Counted from the first letter of the stretch, positions 1 to 15,756 are shown. The stretch is 64,000 bases of DNA from an uncultured Collinsella sp. (GCA_959020715.1 CAUESV010000001.1:124001-188000), one strand, 5' to 3'. Notes: generated from the sequence alone by a model not told the origin. A program made the numbers and translations.

Positions 1-449
1 CGGTCGGTCCAGTCGAGCGCGCGCGTCATCTGCTCAGCAGCAACGATAAGCACGCGCTCGGCACGACCGCGCTCGATATAGCCCTCGGCGACATCGAGCG
101 CAAACACGAAGCCGGCACAGGCCGCCGAGACATCGAAGGCAGGGCACGCCGCTCCTAGTCGCTCAGCAACGGCACACGCCTCAGCGGGAACAAGGTGGTC
201 ACCCGTCGTCGTCGAGCAGACGATCAGATCCAGCTGGCTCGCGTCGATTCCGGACACCAGGAGTGCCCGCTCGCTCGCCGCTACGGCAAGGTCGTCAAGT
301 GACTCGGTGGTACAGACGTGGCGGCTCTTGATACCTGTGCGGGTAAAAATCCACTCATCCGAGGTATCGAGGAACTCAGACAGTTCGTCATTGGAAACAC
401 TGCGCTCAGGAAGCGCCGAGCCTGTTCCAAGAATCGTGAAACCCAACAC
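1..449 (-). CDS. fabH: 3-oxoacyl-ACP synthase III (KAS III), partial
   Basis: Starts fatty acid synthesis by condensing acetyl-CoA with malonyl-ACP. The N-terminal ~149 residues are present and the gene runs off the left edge. The start region reads LGFTILGTGSALPE, followed by DEWIFTRTGI and the active-site segment DVSAACAGFVFALD, whose cysteine is the KAS III nucleophile. An AAAGGAGG site precedes a GTG at 449 and an in-frame TTG at 446; the TTG has the more usual spacing, so either may be the start. It diverges from birA across a region with two copies of a palindromic motif, which suggests regulation of lipid or biotin metabolism. Confidence 0.93.
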   Translation of the reverse strand, partial: MLGFTILGTGSALPERSVSNDELSEFLDTSDEWIFTRTGIKSRHVCTTESLDDLAVAASERALLVSGIDASQLDLIVCSTTTGDHLVPAEACAVAERLGAACPAFDVSAACAGFVFALDVAEGYIERGRAERVLIVAAEQMTRALDWTD

Positions 450-463
450 TAGCCTCCTTTGAG

Positions 464-529
464 TTGTTGACGTGTTTACATCGACCAAGAGAGGATAGCG
501 CATTCTTCGCTTTGTTGACGTGTTAACAT
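464..529. promoter_or_regulatory. Duplicated palindromic motif between fabH and birA (candidate operator)
   Basis: The 18-base sequence TTGTTGACGTGTTWACAT occurs at 464-481 and 512-529, exactly 48 bases apart, differing at one position. Its core GTTGACGTGTTAAC is an imperfect 14-base palindrome. Two spaced copies in a divergent promoter region are typical of a repressor operator. The regulator is not identified. The TTGACG inside could also act as a -35 element. Confidence 0.5.
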
Positions 530-622
530 TAAATTGTCCAAATGCGACAAAGGCTTCACATTGTGTCTATCTCTCGACACCATTGCGTCATTCACTTATT
601 CATTAAGGAGGTAGCAGCCGCT

Positions 623-1399
623 ATGGATGCCCAATTAACGATAGTCGACGTAACCGGATCGACCAACGATGACCTGCTCGAGGCAGGAAAACAGGGAGCG
701 CCGCACGGCACGGGGCTTGCCGCCCGCGCGCAAACGGCAGGACGCGGCCGACGCGGCCACAAGTGGGATTCAACCGCCGGCAACCTGTTGCTCTCGATTG
801 TCCTACGTCCTCGTGTTAATCCCGCCAAGTACTCTGGCCTTGCCGCCGTCAGCGGCCTAGCGGTGCTCGAGGCGCTCGAGGCGCAAGGTCTTGCTAACGA
901 GATCGGCCTCAAATGGCCCAACGACCTCGTCGCACGAGGACATAAGCTCGGCGGCATCTTGGTCGAGGCGGCTCGTGACAACGAGGGCAAGCCCATTGCC
1001 GTCTGCGGCATTGGCGTCAATGTGAACTATGTGCCCTCGGAGGTTCCCGATGGCGGCCTGCCGGCAATCGGTCTGTCAGACCTCAACGAGAATGTTCCCA
1101 CCGTCGATGTCCTACTCAAGGAGGTCTATCACACCGTCGTAAACGCTGTGGACGCGTGGGCAGATCTGCTCAACGCCATGGAAGAAGACGTTGGTCCGAT
1201 CGCGCCCGTCCACGATGATTATGTCGCTCATCTCAATTGGATTGGGGAGCAAGTTATCGCCCGTTCCCCTGCCGGTGACGAGCTGGCACGTGGCATCTTT
1301 CAAACGGTCGATACCTTTGGTCGCGCGTGCATCGAGACGGAAGACGGCTTGCGATCCTTCCATTTTGAGGAGGCATCGCTGCGTTCCATGGGTAAATAA
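623..1399 (+). CDS. birA: Biotin--[acetyl-CoA-carboxylase] ligase
   Basis: Activates biotin as biotinyl-AMP and attaches it to the carboxyl-carrier lysine of biotin enzymes. The 258-residue protein shows the ligase signature GRGRRGHKWDS followed by NLLLSIVLRP, then KWPNDLV and GGILVE, in the usual order. There is no N-terminal helix-turn-helix, so it is a monofunctional ligase rather than a BirA repressor. The ATG at 623 follows AAGGAGG at 605-611; an upstream in-frame ATG at 542 lacks a ribosome-binding site and would add 27 atypical residues. Biotin is needed by acetyl-CoA carboxylase, which fits the neighbouring fabH. Confidence 0.93.
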   Translation: MDAQLTIVDVTGSTNDDLLEAGKQGAPHGTGLAARAQTAGRGRRGHKWDSTAGNLLLSIVLRPRVNPAKYSGLAAVSGLAVLEALEAQGLANEIGLKWPNDLVARGHKLGGILVEAARDNEGKPIAVCGIGVNVNYVPSEVPDGGLPAIGLSDLNENVPTVDVLLKEVYHTVVNAVDAWADLLNAMEEDVGPIAPVHDDYVAHLNWIGEQVIARSPAGDELARGIFQTVDTFGRACIETEDGLRSFHFEEASLRSMGK

Positions 1400-1461
1400 G
1401 GCGCCACAGCCACCCGCTCGACAGCATTACCCGGTCCCCCAAGGCCATCATGCAAAACAAA

Positions 1462-1494
1462 AGAGCCCCGCTACCGTAATGGCAGCGGGGCTCT
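1462..1494 (-). terminator. Rho-independent terminator after rpsJ
   Basis: An 11-bp stem AGAGCCCCGCT / AGCGGGGCTCT with an 11-base loop. On the minus strand it is followed by TTTTGTTTT, so it ends the str operon right after rpsJ. It may also stop birA transcripts from the other side. Confidence 0.85.
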
Positions 1495-1515
1495 GTAAGC
1501 TATGAGCGATATCGC

Positions 1516-1824
1516 TTAGAGCTTGATGTCGATGTCGACGCCAGCGGGGAGGTCGAGACGCATGAGCGAATCAACAGTGCCCGAGGTGGGGTCGAGGATG
1601 TCGATGAGGCGCTTGTGGGTGCGCATCTCGAACTGCTCACGGGAGTCCTTGTTCACGTGCGGCGAGCGGATAACCGTGTACAGGTTGCGCTCGGTGGGCA
1701 GGGGGACAGGACCGGAAACGCGAGCGCCGGTCTTCTGAGCGGTCTCGACGATGAGCTTCGCGGACTGATCGACGACCTCGTGATCATAGCCCTTGAGGCG
1801 AATGCGGATCTTCTGGGTAGCCAA
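1516..1824 (-). CDS. rpsJ: 30S ribosomal protein S10
   Basis: S10 of the 30S head, also the NusE antitermination factor. The 102 residues match the family length, with IRIRLKGYDHEVVDQSA at the start and the SPHVNKDSREQFEMRTHKR loop. The start is TTG at 1824, six bases after GGAGG. It lies 60 bases behind fusA and is followed by a terminator, so here S10 closes the str operon instead of opening an S10 operon with rplC. No tuf lies between fusA and rpsJ. Confidence 0.97.
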   Translation of the reverse strand: MATQKIRIRLKGYDHEVVDQSAKLIVETAQKTGARVSGPVPLPTERNLYTVIRSPHVNKDSREQFEMRTHKRLIDILDPTSGTVDSLMRLDLPAGVDIDIKL

Positions 1825-1884
1825 CTTAAACCTCCAAAGAGTGCGAGAGATGTTCTCGCGGATTACGTAACAGGGAGCTCGAAC

Positions 1885-3984
1885 TTAGGCGTTCTTGCTC
1901 ATGACCTCGTCCACGATGGACTTGGGCGCGGGCTCATAAGAGTCGAACTGCATCGTGTAGGATGCACGGCCCTGGGTCTGGGAGCGAAGGTCGGTAGCGT
2001 AACCGAACATCTCGCCCAGCGGCACCTTGGCACGGATGAGCTTGCTGTTCTTGCGATCCTCCATGCCCTCGATCTTGCCGCGGCGACCGGAGAGGTTGCC
2101 CATAACGTCGCCCATGTACTGCTCGGGGGTCTCGACCTCGACAGCCATGATCGGCTCGAGCAGCTGCGGATCGGACTTCTTGAGGGCGTCCTTGATAGCC
2201 ATGGAACCGGCGATCTTGAAGGCGGCCTCGGAGGAGTCGACCTCGTGGTAAGAACCGTCGAACAGGGTGACCTTAACGTCGAGGACCGGGAAGCCGGCGA
2301 TAACACCGGTGTTCAGGGCCTCCTGGATGCCCTTGTCGATGGACGGGATGTACTCCTTGGGCACGACGCCGCCGACGATTGCGTTGACGAACTCGTAGCC
2401 GAAGCCCTCCTCCATCTTCTCAAGCTTGATGACGGCGTGGCCGTACTGACCGCGACCGCCGGACTGACGGACGAACTTGCCCTCAGCCTTCTCGACGTCG
2501 TGACCAGCGGTCTCGCGGTAGGCGACCTGGGGCTTACCAACGTTAGCGTCAACCTTGAACTCGCGGAGCAGACGGTCGACGATGATCTCGAGGTGCAGCT
2601 CGCCCATGCCGGCGATGATGGTCTGGCCGGTCTCGTGGTTGGTGGACACCTGGAAGGTCGGGTCCTCCTCGGCGAGCTTGGTCAGAGCCAGGGACATCTT
2701 GTCCTGCTCGGCCTTGGTCTTGGGCTCGATGGCAACGTCGATAACGGGCTTAGCGAACTCGATCTTCTCGAGGACGATCTCCTTGCCCTCGGCGCACAGG
2801 GTGTCACCGGTGGTGGAGTTCTTGAAGCCGACGCAAGCGACGATGTCGCCGGCGGCAGCGTCGTCACGGTCGATACGCTCGGCAGCGTTCATCTCGAGGA
2901 TGCGGCCGAGGCGCTCGCGCTGACCGTTGGAGGCGTTGACCACGTAGGAGCCGGACTCGGCGCGGCCGGAGTAAACGCGGACATAGGTGAGCTTACCGAC
3001 GAACGGGTCGGTCATGATCTTGAAGACCAGGCCGGAGAAGGGCTCGTCGAAGGAAGGATGACGCTGGATCTCCTCGCCGGTGTCCGGATCGGTACCGGTG
3101 ACGGCCTCAACGTCGAGCGGGCTGGGCAGGTAGTCGACGACAGCGTCGAGCAGCTCCTGGACGCCCTTGTTCTTGTAGGCGGAGCCCACGAAGACGAGGT
3201 TAAGCTCGTTGGCCAGAACACCCTTGCGCAGAGCAGCCTTGAGCTCCTCGACGGTGAAGTCCTCCTCCATGAGGATCTTCTCCATGAGCTCGTCGTCAAA
3301 GCTGGCAGCAGCGTCGAGGAGCTCCTCGCGCTTGGTGGCAGCGATGTCGGCGAACTCAGCCGGGATCTCGTCCATCGGCTCGGGGTAGGTCATGCCCTTG
3401 TCGTCGGCCTTGAAGTCCCATGCGGTCATGGTGACGAGGTCGATAACGCCCCAGAAGTTGTCCTCGGCGCCCATCGGGACCTGAGCGGCCACGGCGTTGG
3501 CGTCGAGACGATCCTTCATGGTCTCGATAGCGTTGAAGAAGTCAGCGCCCACGCGGTCATACTTGTTGATGAAGGCGATGCGGGGGACGTTGAAGGTAGA
3601 AGCCTGACGCCAAACGGTCTCAGACTGGGGCTGAACGCCGGCAACGGCGTCGAAGACGGCGACAGCGCCATCGAGGACGCGCAGGCAGCGCTCGACCTCG
3701 GCGGTGAAGTCAACGTGGCCCGGGGTGTCGATGATCTGGATACGGTAGTCGGTACCGTCCTTCTTCCAGAAGCACGTGGTAGCAGCGGAGGTAATGGTTA
3801 CGCCGCGCTCCTGCTCCTGAACCATCCAGTCCATGGTGGCAGCGCCCTCATGGACCTCACCGATCTTGTGGGTCTTACCGGTGTAGTAAAGAATACGCTC
3901 GGTCGTGGTGGTCTTACCAGCATCGATGTGGGCCATGATGCCGATGTTACGGGTATCGGAAAGCTTGTACTTAGGCTTAGCCAT
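1885..3984 (-). CDS. fusA: Elongation factor G
   Basis: Translocation GTPase of the ribosome. At 699 residues it has the full bacterial EF-G length. The G1 loop AHIDAGKTTTTE is near residues 18-29, with RGITI-type switch ERGVTITSAAT, G3 DTPGHVDF and G4 NKYDR (most EF-Gs have NKMDR). The C-terminal part carries GGRGQYGHA and the domain V motif GEMFGYATDLRS. ATG at 3984 is preceded by AAGGAACTAAC. It follows rpsG by 20 bases in the str operon. Confidence 0.98.
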   Translation of the reverse strand: MAKPKYKLSDTRNIGIMAHIDAGKTTTTERILYYTGKTHKIGEVHEGAATMDWMVQEQERGVTITSAATTCFWKKDGTDYRIQIIDTPGHVDFTAEVERCLRVLDGAVAVFDAVAGVQPQSETVWRQASTFNVPRIAFINKYDRVGADFFNAIETMKDRLDANAVAAQVPMGAEDNFWGVIDLVTMTAWDFKADDKGMTYPEPMDEIPAEFADIAATKREELLDAAASFDDELMEKILMEEDFTVEELKAALRKGVLANELNLVFVGSAYKNKGVQELLDAVVDYLPSPLDVEAVTGTDPDTGEEIQRHPSFDEPFSGLVFKIMTDPFVGKLTYVRVYSGRAESGSYVVNASNGQRERLGRILEMNAAERIDRDDAAAGDIVACVGFKNSTTGDTLCAEGKEIVLEKIEFAKPVIDVAIEPKTKAEQDKMSLALTKLAEEDPTFQVSTNHETGQTIIAGMGELHLEIIVDRLLREFKVDANVGKPQVAYRETAGHDVEKAEGKFVRQSGGRGQYGHAVIKLEKMEEGFGYEFVNAIVGGVVPKEYIPSIDKGIQEALNTGVIAGFPVLDVKVTLFDGSYHEVDSSEAAFKIAGSMAIKDALKKSDPQLLEPIMAVEVETPEQYMGDVMGNLSGRRGKIEGMEDRKNSKLIRAKVPLGEMFGYATDLRSQTQGRASYTMQFDSYEPAPKSIVDEVMSKNA

Positions 3985-4004
3985 GTTAGTTCCTTACCTT
4001 AAAC

Positions 4005-4478
4005 TTACCAACGATAGTGAGAGAACGCGCGGTTGGCCTCGGCCATCTTGAAGACGTCCTCACGCTTCTTGACGGAAGCGCCCAGGCCGTTGGAAGCGTC
4101 GAGGATCTCGTTGGCGAGACGCTCGGCCATGGTCTTCTCCTTGCGAGCGCGGGAGAAGTTGACGATCCAGCGGATACCCAGAGCGGTGGAACGACGGGAG
4201 TTGACCTCCATCGGGACCTGATAGGTAGCGCCACCGACACGCTTGGGCTTAACCTCGAGCGTGGGCTTGACGTTGTCCATAGCCTTCTTGAAGGTAGCGA
4301 GAGCGTCGCCACCCTCGGACTTCTCGGCAACGATCTCGAAAGCGGTGTAAACGATGCGCTCAGCGGTGGCCTTCTTGCCGTCAAGAAGGACCTTGTTGAT
4401 GAGCTGAGTCACCAGGCGGTTGTTGTAAACGGCGTCAGGCTGAACCTCACGACGATTAGCTGCTGCACGACGCGGCAT
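4005..4478 (-). CDS. rpsG: 30S ribosomal protein S7
   Basis: S7 nucleates assembly of the 30S head and contacts the E-site tRNA. The 157-residue protein begins MPRRAAANRREVQPDAVYNN and contains NVKPTLEVKPKRVGGATYQVP, both hallmarks of S7, and ends AFSHYRW. AAGGAGATTTCAC precedes the ATG at 4478. Second gene of the str operon, between rpsL and fusA. Confidence 0.98.
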   Translation of the reverse strand: MPRRAAANRREVQPDAVYNNRLVTQLINKVLLDGKKATAERIVYTAFEIVAEKSEGGDALATFKKAMDNVKPTLEVKPKRVGGATYQVPMEVNSRRSTALGIRWIVNFSRARKEKTMAERLANEILDASNGLGASVKKREDVFKMAEANRAFSHYRW

Positions 4479-4552
4479 GTGAAATCTCCTTAAGTGTCTA
4501 CCGTGCGGCGCTCAAGACGGCACACGGCGAAAGTATCAAAACGTTATCTGGC

Positions 4553-4930
4553 TTATTTGGCCTTGGGGCGCTTAGCACCGTACTTGGAACGGGCCTGCAG
4601 ACGGTTCTGGACCGGAGCAGCGTCGTAGGCGCCACGGATGACGTGATAACGGACACCAGGGAGGTCACGGACACGACCGCCGCGGACGAGCACGATGGAG
4701 TGCTCCTGCAGGTTGTGGCCCTCACCCGGGATGTAAGCAGTAACTTCGATGCCGTTGACGAGGCGAACACGGGCAACCTTACGAAGAGCCGAGTTCGGCT
4801 TCTTGGGGCTCGTGGTGAAGACGCGGGTGCACACGCCGCGCTTCTGGGAGTTGTGCTGCAGAGCAGCGTTCTTGGACTTCTTGGGCACGGAACGACGGCC
4901 CTGGCGAACCAGCTGGTTAATAGTAGGCAA
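4553..4930 (-). CDS. rpsL: 30S ribosomal protein S12
   Basis: S12 shapes the decoding centre and is the target protein for streptomycin resistance mutations. The 125 residues include TTSPKKPNSALRK with lysines at 43 and 44, YIPGEGHNLQEHS and VRGGRVRDLPGVRYH. Residue 88 is arginine (codon CGT), where sensitive bacteria usually have lysine. The start is TTG at 4930 after AAGGAGTACGCT. First gene of the str operon, about 95 bases downstream of a consensus-like promoter. Confidence 0.97.
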   Translation of the reverse strand: MPTINQLVRQGRRSVPKKSKNAALQHNSQKRGVCTRVFTTSPKKPNSALRKVARVRLVNGIEVTAYIPGEGHNLQEHSIVLVRGGRVRDLPGVRYHVIRGAYDAAPVQNRLQARSKYGAKRPKAK

Positions 4931-5023
4931 AGCGTACTCCTTCTCGAATGATTCCAGCTTTCTGTAAAGTGCAACGGCTTGAATCGAGGGGTCAGCATCC
5001 CCCTACGAAACACGCAGTTCGAT

Positions 5024-5052
5024 AGGATACGTGGCGTTAGCTGTGCCGTCAA
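5024..5052 (-). promoter_or_regulatory. Promoter of the str operon
   Basis: On the minus strand TTGACG (5052-5047) and TATCCT (5029-5024) are separated by 17 bases, a good sigma-A match, about 95 bases upstream of the rpsL start. Confidence 0.65.
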
Positions 5053-5104
5053 CAGACCACGCCGCCGGGCGTATCCCAAAATTGGCATATTTCCGCAAAG
5101 CCTA

Positions 5105-5300
5105 CACAAAAGGAATCCCCTCCTGTGCGCGGGGGTGGATTCCCGGGCCGTGCGGCACAGGGGTTAAGTTTGCTGCTCTACAGTCCTGCGCAAGGCGGAA
5201 AGCACATTAAGTGCTTTCCTTTGCGTGCGGAACTCGCGACAAACTTAAAACCTGGGCCGCCCGGTCCGGGAATCCGACGTGCTCGTTGGGGCAACGCTAC
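5105..5300. repeat. Giant palindromic repeat, copy A
   Basis: Copy A of a family also found at 7284-7480 and 18263-18485. Nested inverted arms are GGATTCCCGG (5137-5146) with CCGGGAATCC (5266-5275), TTAAGTTT (5164-5171) with AAACTTAA (5241-5248), and the core GGAAAGCAC-ATTAA-GTGCTTTCC (5197-5219). The ~69-base central loop matches copy B with one clear difference, whereas the left arm has drifted and no longer pairs fully. No gene is seen in it. It lies upstream of the str promoter. Confidence 0.85.
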
Positions 5301-5310
5301 CTGCCAAATA

Positions 5311-5341
5311 GGGACAGGTTTATTTTGGTCGGTTTTATCTG
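5311..5341 (+). repeat. Dispersed GGGACAGG element, copy 1
   Basis: GGGACAGGTTTATTTTGG followed by TCGGTTTTATCTG. Near-identical copies lie at 7244-7274 (inverted) and 37624-37654. The GGGACAGG start is shared with the terminator-like repeats at 38571, 41297, 43311 and 45019. Confidence 0.75.
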
Positions 5342-5401
5342 GGGAAACGTCGCGCTCCAGCGGTGATCTGCTCTCACCTGTCGCATGGAAATCGACGGTG
5401 T

Positions 5402-5532
5402 TTTCGGAAGTATGCGGCAAATTCTGGACCTGGCGAGCACACCGGGGTTTTGCGATAACAAACCCGCAGGTAGAGCGCTTGATCATATGCGGTGTGGTCG
5501 ACCCATCAAGATTTTGCCGCATACTTCCGAAA
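5402..5532. repeat. Long inverted repeat with a structured interior
   Basis: A 24-base arm at 5402-5425, containing CGGAAGTATGCGGCAAA, is repeated inverted at 5509-5532 with one mismatch. The 83-base interior can form a further hairpin GGTTT...AAACC around 5443-5462 and a short ACACC/GGTGT pairing. No coding sequence is supported. It may be a structured RNA or a small non-autonomous element. It is unrelated in sequence to copy A next to it. Confidence 0.65.
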
Positions 5533-5578
5533 TTCAGGCGAATATCGCTCAAAATAACCGTCCATATAACGCAAAATA

Positions 5579-5605
5579 GGCCGCTTCCCCTAGTGGGAAG
5601 CGGCC
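5579..5605 (-). terminator. Rho-independent terminator of the sigma/DUF4179-type operon
   Basis: A perfect 11-bp stem GGCCGCTTCCC / GGGAAGCGGCC with a 5-base loop, followed on the minus strand by TATTTTGCG. It lies just past the stop codon at 5613. Confidence 0.85.
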
Positions 5606-5612
5606 TCAAGCC

Positions 5613-6689
5613 TTACGAGTAGACGATGGTAAAGGGTACTTCTGTTTCGGTCTCTCCTGCTGATGTGTACCTCGTGCCCTCAAGGGTTACCGAGACCACT
5701 TGGTCGACATCAATCAACTTCGTTGGCACCCAAATGTTCTCTCCGCTATTGCGTGCCATCGAAACATAGAAATTGTACGCCCCTGCGTCGTCATCTTCGA
5801 TAATCTGCTCTGACCCATCCTTGTAGGTGACGGTCAGTTTATGATCAACTGCTTCATAGCCCAGATCATCGATGTGCGTCTGGATGGAAAACGGGCTGAT
5901 CTCGAGAGGCGAGTCGTCGGAGCGGAGCTCCTTTGTATCGACGTGCGCTCCGACGTTAAACTCTGGCGTCGATACCTCGATCACCTTCGCATCCTCACCT
6001 TTGCCCTCCGTCCAACTGATATTCCAGGTGACCGCATGTCGTAAATCTCGATCGCGATTCCAAGATGCAAAGTACATCGTGCCGTTAATGACCGTGTCGC
6101 TTGATGTGTCTTTATCAATGGTGCAGCGTGTATCAGCCCATTCCTCGCCGAAGTTCATGCTGGGTGTACTGACGCCCCCTTCTTCTTCACCATAGAGAAC
6201 AAGTTCGCCAAGCTCTGCCGCCGGCTTGTAGTAGTTAACGCCATTCGGATTGGACAATGTAAACGTCACAGCACCGCAACCGTTCTCGTCGATTGCCATC
6301 TCATGAATGTCGAGCGTATAGCCGTTGCCCTCGACGGACAGATTGACCTTCTGGACTGCACCCTCCAGGCTTTGGGGCGCGATACCATCACCAAACTCTC
6401 TGGTGTAGGTATATTTCGTCCCCGACGAGCCGCCATTTGTCCAGGTAACGGACTCACCGTTGCCATGGTTTCCCCAGGCAAAGGCAAAATAACTGGAATT
6501 GACAACAGCGTAGGCGACCCCTCCGGTCGCCAGCACTCCGGCAAGACATCCGATTACGGCAACATACAGAGGCTTCGCGTGACCCTTTCGGCGAAGCGGC
6601 TCGCCAGCAGCGGCATAAAGAACACGGTCAGCAAGATCGCTATCGGCTTGGACGGACTCGAAGGCCTGCTTGATCTGGTTGGATTTCAC
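5613..6689 (-). CDS. Membrane-anchored DUF4179-like protein, putative anti-sigma factor
   Basis: 358 residues. The N-terminal ~45 residues are cytoplasmic (KSNQIKQAFESVQADSDLADRVL), then one membrane segment LYVAVIGCLAGVLATGGVAYAVV near residues 42-64, then a ~290-residue external domain rich in beta-strand-like sequence (TYTREFGDGIAPQSLEGAVQ, VTFTLSNPNGVNYY). The layout matches proteins encoded behind ECF sigma factors in Gram-positive bacteria, where the cytoplasmic end is thought to hold the sigma factor. GTG start at 6689 after GAGGAGGGCGACC; it overlaps the sigma gene by 50 bases, implying translational coupling. A paralogous pair lies at 41521-43192. The anti-sigma role is inferred from context. 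Confidence 0.75.
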   Translation of the reverse strand: MKSNQIKQAFESVQADSDLADRVLYAAAGEPLRRKGHAKPLYVAVIGCLAGVLATGGVAYAVVNSSYFAFAWGNHGNGESVTWTNGGSSGTKYTYTREFGDGIAPQSLEGAVQKVNLSVEGNGYTLDIHEMAIDENGCGAVTFTLSNPNGVNYYKPAAELGELVLYGEEEGGVSTPSMNFGEEWADTRCTIDKDTSSDTVINGTMYFASWNRDRDLRHAVTWNISWTEGKGEDAKVIEVSTPEFNVGAHVDTKELRSDDSPLEISPFSIQTHIDDLGYEAVDHKLTVTYKDGSEQIIEDDDAGAYNFYVSMARNSGENIWVPTKLIDVDQVVSVTLEGTRYTSAGETETEVPFTIVYS

Positions 6690-7158
6690 GGTCGCCCTCC
6701 TCTAGGATGAACTTGAGCTTCGATCTGCCGCGAGCTAAACGCGTTCGAACGGTCGCGGCTGGCACATGCAGTAACTCGGCAATTTCTGAAGTCGAGAAGC
6801 CCAGATAGTAATAGAGCACGATAGGAATACGGAATCGCTCCGGAAGTCGCATGACGTCTGACAGGACCGCCTTGGTCTCCTCCTGCGCTGTCGAAAGCGA
6901 CTCGGCCAGGTTCTCAATATCCTCCACGCGCCTCCACGGCTTTCGAAAGAGAGATTTACATTCATTGATCGTGACCCGGATAAGCCATCGACGAAGATGC
7001 TCCCAGTTTTCAAATTGCGCGTCGCTTTTGAGCAACTTAAGAAAGACGTCTTGAGCGACATCGTCGGCGTCAGCGCGATCACGCAGATACGTCAATGCGA
7101 TCCGAAACACGACATCCCGGTGGTCTTCGACCGCCTGTCTAAAAGCTTGTTCTTCCAT
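6640..7158 (-). CDS. ECF-type RNA polymerase sigma factor
   Basis: 172 residues. Region 2 is visible as DVVFRIALTYLRDRADADDVAQDVFLKLL (residues ~14-42) and WLIRVTINECKSLFR; region 4 as LPERFRIPIVLYYYLGFSTSEIAELLHVPAATVRTRLARGR (residues ~106-146), containing the -35-binding helix-turn-helix. The ATG at 7158 has a strong GGGAGGTGATT site. Upstream on the minus strand, TGAAAC and CGTATC 17 bases apart could be an ECF-type autoregulated promoter; this is weak. The gene overlaps its membrane partner and the pair sits between palindromes A and B. Confidence 0.92.
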   Translation of the reverse strand: MEEQAFRQAVEDHRDVVFRIALTYLRDRADADDVAQDVFLKLLKSDAQFENWEHLRRWLIRVTINECKSLFRKPWRRVEDIENLAESLSTAQEETKAVLSDVMRLPERFRIPIVLYYYLGFSTSEIAELLHVPAATVRTRLARGRSKLKFILEEGDREIQPDQAGLRVRPSR

Positions 7159-7243
7159 AATCACCTCCCGGTGACGCTGATGGTTCTTGATGAGGTCCTC
7201 ACCATAGATACGCTTTGGCCGAACGAAATGTTTCAAATCCAAG

Positions 7244-7274
7244 CAGGAAAAACCTACCAAAATAAACCTGTCCC
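7244..7274 (-). repeat. Dispersed GGGACAGG element, copy 2 (inverted)
   Basis: On the minus strand GGGACAGGTTTATTTTGG is followed by TAGGTTTTTCCTG. It faces copy 1 at 5311, so the two read inward across the sigma/DUF4179-type pair like terminal inverted repeats. Confidence 0.75.
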
Positions 7275-7283
7275 TTTTTGGCG

Positions 7284-7480
7284 AAAGGAATCCCCTTCTG
7301 TGCGCGGGGGCAGATTCCCGGAACGGGCCGCCCGCTGTTTAAGTTTGCTGCTCTACAGTCCTGCGCAAGACGGAAAGCACATTAAGTGCTTTCCTTTGCG
7401 TGCGGAACTCGCGACAAACTTAAACAGCGGGCGGCCCGTTCCGGGAATCCGACGTGCTCGTCGGGGCAACGTTCCTCACC
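7284..7480. repeat. Giant palindromic repeat, copy B
   Basis: A perfect 33-bp inverted repeat, 7314-7346 against 7416-7448 (ends ATTCCCGG and TTAAGTTT), encloses a 69-base loop with the core hairpin GGAAAGCAC-ATTAA-GTGCTTTCC at 7372-7394. The loop is nearly identical to that of copy A. Copy B has the same orientation as copy A, 2.15 kb away, with the sigma operon between them. It contains no gene. It lies upstream of the sigma gene and just past the rpoC terminator. Confidence 0.88.
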
Positions 7481-7483
7481 AAA

Positions 7484-7517
7484 AAAGACCCGCTTCCCTG
7501 TTGGGAAACGGGTCTTT
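7484..7517 (-). terminator. Rho-independent terminator of rpoBC
   Basis: AAAGACCCG ... CGGGTCTTT with an inner CTTCCC/GGGAA stem, followed on the minus strand by a T run. It ends the rpoB-rpoC transcript about 27 bases past the rpoC stop. Confidence 0.9.
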
Positions 7518-7543
7518 GGAAGGGCGGTTAACGTACTTGGAAG

Positions 7544-15517
<7,974 letters not shown>

Positions 15518-15590
15518 CAGGTTTTTCCTCCTTCACGGAAATGCTCGGTGGGTTGGCGAGGCATAGCTTCGCCAGTTATCGCAACCTAAT

Positions 15591-15618
15591 AGTTTATCAG
15601 GTACCGACCGTTGGGCAA
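15591..15618 (-). promoter_or_regulatory. Candidate rpoBC promoter
   Basis: On the minus strand TTGCCC (15618-15613) and TAAACT (15596-15591) are 16 bases apart, 74 bases upstream of the rpoB start. The rest of 15619-15756 shows nothing identifiable. Confidence 0.45.
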
Positions 15619-15756
15619 GAAAAGCCTTGACGCGATTGAGTTTTTGGAGTAGCAAAGTTTTTCGACAGAAAACACGCAGGTAGATAGGTATGTATCGAAC
15701 ATCTGTTCATATATTTTCTGTGAGCAGGGGGCCGACAATCGCAGCTCTTATAAAAA

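Noticed and set aside
1516..1824. rpsJ as the first gene of an S10 operon.
   Set aside because: A strong terminator follows and the next gene is birA on the other strand, so no rplC-rplD-rplW follow here.
1615..4002. A 795-codon open frame opposite fusA.
   Set aside because: Same antisense effect as for rpoBC. Its composition is dominated by L, V, G and D without motifs.
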